Positions 59,258 through 64,000 of a stretch of DNA of 64,000 nucleotides are shown here, piece by piece. The translations under genes and the position numbers were made by a program. The stretch covers positions 105,614-169,613 of the forward strand of contig JAUJOZ010000006.1 in assembly GCA_030447415.1 (NCBI GenBank). Direction: 5' to 3'. This DNA is from Thermomicrobiales bacterium. Its GTDB lineage: Bacteria > Chloroflexota > Chloroflexia > Thermomicrobiales > UBA6265. Under the pieces are notes generated by a model. It searched no databases. It saw nothing but the letters and a program-made list of their open reading frames with translations, and had not been told where the DNA came from. Every line of letters starts with the position of its first letter. Positions within the stretch are counted from its first letter, which is position 1.

Positions 59258-61075
59258 ATGCATCCTGTCGCGTCTCCAAATGATCCCGGCGCCCCGGGCA
59301 TCGAGCCGTATCTCGATATCCGGGCGGCAACGACCCCCGCTTGGCTCGCCGACGGCCGCCTCGCCTTCCTCTCGGACGCCACCGGCGTGCCCCAGGTGTG
59401 GACGGTCGATCCCGCCGGGGGCGAACCGCGACCACTCACCGCGTTCGACGACCGCATCTCGACGCTGGCCGCGTCGCCGGCCGGCGACCGGCTCGTCTTT
59501 GCCATGGACCGCGGCGGCGACGAGCGGGGTCAGCTGTGGCTGCTTGACCCGCTCACCGCGGAGGCAAGTCCGCTGACCGCCGATCCCGCGACGATCCACA
59601 CCTTCGGCGCCTTCGCTCCGGAAGGGCGGCGAATCGCCTTCGCCAGCAACGCGCGCGACCCTCGCTTCTTCGACGTGCTCACCCTCGGTCTCGACGAACC
59701 CGTGGCGGCGCCGATCCCCGTCATGGCCCGCGACGAATTGCTCGCCCCGCTCGCCTTTGCGCCGGATGGCCGGCATCTGCTCGTGCACCGCCAGAACACC
59801 AACCTCGACGACGACCTCTTCCTGCTGCCCCAGGACGGAGGCGAACCGATCCACCTGACGCCCCATCACGGCGAGGCGTCCATTCCTCACGCCGCCTTCG
59901 ACCCCGCCGGCGGCGCCCTCTACCTCGTCTCCAACCAGGACCGCGATCTGGCCGCCATGGTTCGCCTCGACCTCAGGACGCTGGAGCAGACCGTCCTCGT
60001 CGAGGGGGCGTGGGACGTCGAGGCGCTGGCGGTGGCGCCCCGCGGCGGTTGGCTTGCCTACGCCATCAACGAGGATGGCGTTTCCCGTCCCACCCTGCGC
60101 GAGCTGGGGAGCGGGCTCGAACGCGCGGTGACCGGCTTACCGCCGGGGGTGATCGAGGGGATGGCGTGGTCGCCCGACGGGGCGCGATTGGCGTTCTCCT
60201 GGAGCGGAGCACACCACCCGTCCGACGTCTGGGTCTGTGGGACCGACGGAGCCGCGCACCGGGTCACGGCATCCGATCTCGCCGGCCTCGATCCCGCGGG
60301 GTTCCGGGAGCCGGAGACGATCCGCTATGCCACGTTCGATGGACGGCAGATCCCGGCATTCTGGTTCTGCCCGGCACGCCCGGGACCGTGGCCGGTCGTC
60401 ATCGACGTCCACGGCGGGCCGGAGTCGCAGCGCCGCGTCGCCTTCGCGCCGGTGACCCAGTTCCTCTTGGCCCAGGGCTACGCCGTGCTCGCGCCAAACG
60501 TGCGCGGCAGCACCGGTTACGGTAAGACCTACTGCCACCTGGACGACGTCGAGCGGCGGATGGACGCGGTGGCCGATCTGGCGGCGGCCGCCGACTGGCT
60601 GCGTCTCCGGCCTGCCGTCGCCGCGGACGGGATCGCCGTGATGGGCCAGAGCTACGGCGGGTTCATGGTCCTGGCGGCGCTGACGACCTACCCCGAGCAC
60701 TGGGCCGCTGGTGTCGACGTCGTCGGCATCGCCAACTGGCGCACCTTCTTCGAACAGACCGGCCCCTGGCGGCGCCGCACCCGCGCCGACGAGTACGGTG
60801 GCCCCGAGCGGGACGCGGCGCTGCTGCGCGAGCTCTCCCCGATCCACCGCGTCGAGCGGATCGTCGCGCCCCTGATGGTGATTCACGGCCGCAACGACCC
60901 GCGCGTGCCGCTCGGCGAGGCCGAGCAGATCGTCGCCGCACTCCGTGCCCTCGGTCGGGACGTGGAGTTGCTCGTCTTCGACGATGAGGGGCACGGCCTC
61001 GTCAAGCGGCCGAACCGCGTCGCGGGTTACGGCGCCGCCGCCCGCTTCCTCGGCCGCACCATCGGCGACCGGTGA
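59258..61075 (+). CDS. S9 prolyl-oligopeptidase-family peptidase
   Basis: 605 residues, intact. The ATG has GAGAGGA upstream. Beta-propeller repeats come first (WLADGRLAFLSDATGVPQVW, ASPAGDRLVFAMDRGGDERG, WSPDGARLAFSWSGAHH), then the hydrolase domain: VVIDVHGGPESQRRVAF, APNVRGSTGYGKTYCHLDDV, VMGQSYGGFMVLA (Ser), IHGRNDPRVPLGE (Asp), DDEGHGLVKRPN (His). It probably cleaves short peptides in the cytoplasm as an acylaminoacyl- or dipeptidyl-type peptidase; the exact specificity is not visible. It faces its paralogue across a 445-bp gap. Confidence 0.92.
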   Translation: MHPVASPNDPGAPGIEPYLDIRAATTPAWLADGRLAFLSDATGVPQVWTVDPAGGEPRPLTAFDDRISTLAASPAGDRLVFAMDRGGDERGQLWLLDPLTAEASPLTADPATIHTFGAFAPEGRRIAFASNARDPRFFDVLTLGLDEPVAAPIPVMARDELLAPLAFAPDGRHLLVHRQNTNLDDDLFLLPQDGGEPIHLTPHHGEASIPHAAFDPAGGALYLVSNQDRDLAAMVRLDLRTLEQTVLVEGAWDVEALAVAPRGGWLAYAINEDGVSRPTLRELGSGLERAVTGLPPGVIEGMAWSPDGARLAFSWSGAHHPSDVWVCGTDGAAHRVTASDLAGLDPAGFREPETIRYATFDGRQIPAFWFCPARPGPWPVVIDVHGGPESQRRVAFAPVTQFLLAQGYAVLAPNVRGSTGYGKTYCHLDDVERRMDAVADLAAAADWLRLRPAVAADGIAVMGQSYGGFMVLAALTTYPEHWAAGVDVVGIANWRTFFEQTGPWRRRTRADEYGGPERDAALLRELSPIHRVERIVAPLMVIHGRNDPRVPLGEAEQIVAALRALGRDVELLVFDDEGHGLVKRPNRVAGYGAAARFLGRTIGDR

Positions 61076-61327
61076 CGGAGCGGGACACGCCGCCTCACGA
61101 CGGAGGCGCGAACGGCGACCAGTTGCTCGATTGACCATGCTGCTCGGGTCGCGCGGCGTTCGCGGCGTGTTTGCACCGCGATGGTCGGGCTGTGCCGATG
61201 ATCTGGAGTGGCGATCGTCGCCATGCGCCGACCGGGCTCCCTGTGCCGCTCGGTGCCCGTGAAACCCGTCGCGCTCTCCCCGACCAGGACAGGCCGTCTG
61301 GTCATGCCGCGTGGAGGTGTGACGGGA
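61076..61327. other. Interval without a recognised gene
   Basis: Convergent gap between the intact S9 peptidase and the nitroreductase gene. Nothing recognisable. Confidence 0.3.
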
Positions 61328-61882
61328 CTATGCCCTCGCGCCGCCCACCCGGTCGTAGCTGACGATCTCGGACAGGGGCTTGCGCCCGCCTTCGACGGGG
61401 TTGGGCCGGTGGTCTTTGGTGGTGGTCGGATACCCGATGACGACCACCGAGCGGGCGGCGCGCTCGGCCGGGATGCCCAGGATCCGCTTTGCCTCCGCCT
61501 GCTGCGCGTCGTCACCGAACCAGGCGACGCCGCCGCCGAGTCCGAGCAGTCGTGCCCCGATCAGCAGGCGCTCCGTGACCCGCCCTTCGTCGTAGGCTTC
61601 GCTTGTCTCGCTTGCGCCGTCGAGCACAATGGCGATCGCGAGCGGCGCCTCGGCGACCCAAGCGATCGGCGGGCGCAACCGGCTGATTTGCCGCAGCTGC
61701 TCCTTGTCGGTGATGACGACGAAGTGCCACGGCTGGGTGTTGCGTGAGCTGCCGGTCCATCGCGCGATCTCCAGCAGCTCGTGGAGGACGTCGTCCGGGA
61801 CGGGATCCGGTCGATAGCGCCGGGCTTGCCGCACCTTGCGGATCTCCTCGGTCGCCTCGCGCACGCTTGCCGGTATCCCCAT
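61328..61882 (-). CDS. Nitroreductase-family FMN oxidoreductase
   Basis: 184 residues. FMN-binding patterns: VRQARRYRPDPVPDDVLHEL, ARWTGSSRNTQPWHFVVITD, RVTERLLIGARLLGLGGGVA, VIGYPTTTKDHRPNPVEGGR. This small type reduces nitro groups, quinones or enones with NAD(P)H; some members act in cofactor or antibiotic modification. No partner gene adjacent. Intact, with its own start codon preceded by GAGGGA-like sequence. Confidence 0.87.
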   Translation of the reverse strand: MGIPASVREATEEIRKVRQARRYRPDPVPDDVLHELLEIARWTGSSRNTQPWHFVVITDKEQLRQISRLRPPIAWVAEAPLAIAIVLDGASETSEAYDEGRVTERLLIGARLLGLGGGVAWFGDDAQQAEAKRILGIPAERAARSVVVIGYPTTTKDHRPNPVEGGRKPLSEIVSYDRVGGARA

Positions 61883-62294
61883 GACGCTGCCTTTCCCTCG
61901 TGAACGTCGGCTCGAACGGCGTCGTCGGACCTCGCTGGCGGCATGATACGGCACCGATCGAGGCGATCTTGCCTGCCCACGGTCGAATCAGGGTCTGCGC
62001 CCCGTTGGACTCCACGCGGACCGGGCAATCGTATTCGGAGACACGCCCGAACGTGGTGCCCCGCCCAGCGCTCCCGTCATGTCACCGGCCGACCTCGTCC
62101 CGGAGCTGCCCGAGGCGGAGTTCGGTCTCCCTCGGTCCACCGTGGACCGAAGCCAGAGGCACGCCGTCTTGGGCCGCGCACGGTGGCGTCGCTCGTTCGC
62201 TCGCACGCCTCGCTCGACGAGTCCCCAAGGTTGCGACATGCGGTTCCGCCGCAGCCCGTCCCGCAGAAAGACAAGCGGACGCTGCTTCATGACG
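61883..62294. other. Interval without a recognised gene
   Basis: Between the start of the nitroreductase gene and the 3' end of the permease operon. It has one hairpin (TCGGTCCAC and its complement at 62132-62150), which may end transcription of the permease operon. No convincing gene. Confidence 0.35.
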
Positions 62295-63227
62295 TCAGCG
62301 AGGCATGACCTCTCGGTCCTCAAAGACCTCGCGCATCCGACCGATTGGTACGCTGGTTCGACGGGACCCTGTCCTGAGGGCGTCTCGGCTGAACCGACCC
62401 TGCTCGTTGCCGCGGCGGCGGCCCCCACGGACGTCCGCCATCCCGCTGCTCACCCAAAGGATGGCGAGGATTAACGCCACGATCGCGAGCGTCGGCGGGA
62501 GGACGAGCCAGGGCCAGACTGAACGCGCGAAGAGTAGCGGATCGCTGAAAGCCCAACCGAGCATCGCCCCCCAGCCGGCTGGGTCGCCGCTGCCGAGACC
62601 GAGGAAAGCCAGGGTGGTCTCTGCGAACACCGCGAACCGTGCGGTGAGGACGAGCTTCGTCGGGAGGACATCGAGCGTTGCCGGCAGAAGATGACGGCGG
62701 AGGACGTGCGTTTCCGGTGCGCCGAGCGCTCGGCTGGCCTCGACGTACGGCGCCGAACGCGCGCCGAGCACGATACTCCGGACGACGCGGGCGAACGCCG
62801 GCCACGAAACCAGGGCCAGCACGAGGATGACGTGTCTGCGGCTCGCCCCGGTCAGCGTCAGGACGAGGAGGAAGAGCGGGATGACCGGCAGCGCGAGCAG
62901 CAGATCCGTGACCGCCATGAGCGGTGCTGCGGCCCACCGGACGAGTCCCGCCGAGAGGCCGACCGCCCAACTGATCGCCGTTGAGATCGCCGTGACCCCG
63001 ACGACGACGATCAACGTGGCGCGAGCGCCGTAGATCACCTGACTGAGCACGTCCTGTCCCAGGTCGTTGGTCCCCAGGAGGTGGTCGCGGGTTGGGGCCG
63101 CGAGTGGTCGACCAGTGGGCAGCCGTGCATCGTGCGGCGCTAGCAGTGGGGCGAGCGCCGCGACGAGGGCGAATCCGACGATCAGCCCGCATCCCAACCA
63201 GAAGAGCGGCGCGTGACCCCTAGCCAC
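62295..63227 (-). CDS. Oligopeptide ABC transporter permease (DppC-like)
   Basis: 310 residues, intact. The GTG start overlaps the end of the upstream permease gene by 8 bases, so translation is coupled. It begins LFWLGCGLIVGFALVAALAP, then DHLLGTNDLGQDVLSQVIYG (the DppC signature), five or six membrane helices and the EAA-like loop PYVEASRALGAPETHVLRRH. The C-terminus after WVSSGMADVRGG is longer than usual by about 40 basic residues, which may be a read-on past the original stop. Partner of the DppB-like gene. Confidence 0.88.
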   Translation of the reverse strand: MARGHAPLFWLGCGLIVGFALVAALAPLLAPHDARLPTGRPLAAPTRDHLLGTNDLGQDVLSQVIYGARATLIVVVGVTAISTAISWAVGLSAGLVRWAAAPLMAVTDLLLALPVIPLFLLVLTLTGASRRHVILVLALVSWPAFARVVRSIVLGARSAPYVEASRALGAPETHVLRRHLLPATLDVLPTKLVLTARFAVFAETTLAFLGLGSGDPAGWGAMLGWAFSDPLLFARSVWPWLVLPPTLAIVALILAILWVSSGMADVRGGRRRGNEQGRFSRDALRTGSRRTSVPIGRMREVFEDREVMPR

Positions 63228-64000
63228 GGACGAGCCCCCGGCGCGCTTCGAGGCGCAGGTAGGCCAGCTCCACCAGCAGATTGGCGGCGAGAACCCCCAA
63301 CCCGGAGAGGAGGAACAACGCCTGAAGGAGGGGGTAGTCGCGCGCGCGGATCGCTTCGTAGCCGAGCAGCCCGAGTCCCGGCACGCCGAAGACCCGTTCG
63401 ACGACGAGCGCTCCGCCGAGCACGGTTCCCAACCGCAGGCCGAGCAACGTGAGCAATGGGAACGCGATGTTGGGCAGCGCGTGCCGCCGTGCCACGTCCC
63501 GCTCGGGCAGCCCCTTGGCCCGGGCCACGGTCAGCCACGGCTCGTGCCGCAGAGCGGCGGTCGCGTCGCGCGCGAGCAACAGGAAGGCGGAGGTGCCGGC
63601 GATGACGAGCGCCGTCGCCGGCAATGCGAGATGGCGCAGGATGTCGAGCGCGTGGCGGGCCGTGCCGCCGACCCCACCGCCGTAATCCGCGAGGACGGTT
63701 CGGCCGCCAAACAGCGGGAACCAGTCGAGCCTAACGGCGAACACGAGCAACAGGCCGATGGCGACGAGGAACTCCGGGATCGCCGCGAGCGCGCCCGCGG
63801 TCGAGACTAAGAGCCGGTCGCGGCCTCCCCCGGGAGCCCAACCGGCGGCGACGCCGGCGGCCGTACCGACGATCGTCGAGATGACCACGGCTATGAGCAG
63901 CAGGGCGAGCGTCCAGGGGAGCCGATCGAGGATCTGGTCGCGCACCGGCGCCGGGCGCGCGCTCCACCACCCGCAGAGTCCCCCCCCGACTTAGACCTGG
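63220..64000 (-). CDS. Oligopeptide ABC transporter permease (DppB-like), runs off right edge
   Basis: The 3' part of the gene; the visible frame enters from the window edge through GGGLCGWWSARPAPVRDQIL into DRLPWTLALLLIAVVISTIV, VAIGLLLVFAVRLDWFPLFG, LRHLALPATALVIAGTSAFL, LTVARAKGLPERDVARRHAL (EAA-like loop) and ALVVERVFGVPGLGLLGYEA. The N-terminal segment and periplasmic loop are outside the window. Unlike the broken set at the left end of the window, this transporter is intact as far as it can be seen. Confidence 0.88.

Noticed and set aside
1..64000. CRISPR arrays, rRNA genes, known riboswitches
   Set aside because: No regularly spaced repeats, rRNA-like sequence or recognised aptamer was seen on reading; a covariance-model search would be needed to exclude weak RNA elements.

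Overview
The window is high-GC DNA with long Shine-Dalgarno-preceded genes and many GTG starts. It carries STAND ATPases with LuxR-type C-termini, CUT1-type sugar ABC transporters without their own ATPase, Tat-type signal sequences, S9 peptidases and one LPXTG-like protein. This mix suggests a member of the Chloroflexota, probably near Thermomicrobia/Sphaerobacter. That assignment is inference; no rRNA or other phylogenetic marker is present.

1-24.5 kb is a decaying, repeat-rich region. It opens with a broken oligopeptide ABC transporter (SBP, DppB, DppC, each with several frameshifts) and an ISKra4-like insertion sequence. It is then dominated by six copies, two intact and four decayed, of one regulator type: a STAND/NB-ARC ATPase with LuxR-type HTH. 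All six are on the minus strand and all keep the same promoter (TTGAC(G/C), 17 nt, CANNAT-like). Five also keep a GC-rich palindrome centred about 45 bp beyond the -35. Three of the palindrome loci also carry, on the opposite strand, the remnant of a small HTH protein. Between the copies lie a Sir2 deacetylase, a beta-carbonic anhydrase, an XRE-TPR regulator, a methyltransferase (all four frameshifted), a pentapeptide-repeat protein, two secreted proteins, and a run of four short related minus-strand ORFs not recognised as a described family.

24.7-45.5 kb is mostly intact carbohydrate metabolism. One compact minus-strand operon (38.6 to 25.6 kb) encodes SBP, two permeases, a zinc dehydrogenase, a GH106-like rhamnosidase, a ureidoglycolate-lyase-like cupin, a di-iron ferritin-like protein, an HExxH protein (frameshifted) and a GH42-like hydrolase. 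Upstream of it on the same strand is a second operon: an SBP fused in frame to a permease, a second permease, a GH13 amylase and a LacI regulator. It starts from a good promoter with a perfect LacI-type operator at the predicted start of transcription.

45.5-51.5 kb holds a SET-domain protein and a nucleoside hydrolase, then a block of short accessory genes (DUF6941 remnant, DKHR protein, small membrane protein, a translationally coupled DUF pair) and the LPXTG-like protein. The block is bracketed by a 34-bp direct repeat with 31 identities.

51.5-64 kb contains an APH-like kinase, a divergent Gfo/Idh/MocA oxidoreductase and sugar isomerase pair followed by an LLM flavin oxidoreductase and a DUF1989 protein, two divergent S9 peptidases (one frameshifted), a nitroreductase and the two permeases of an intact oligopeptide transporter that runs off the right edge.
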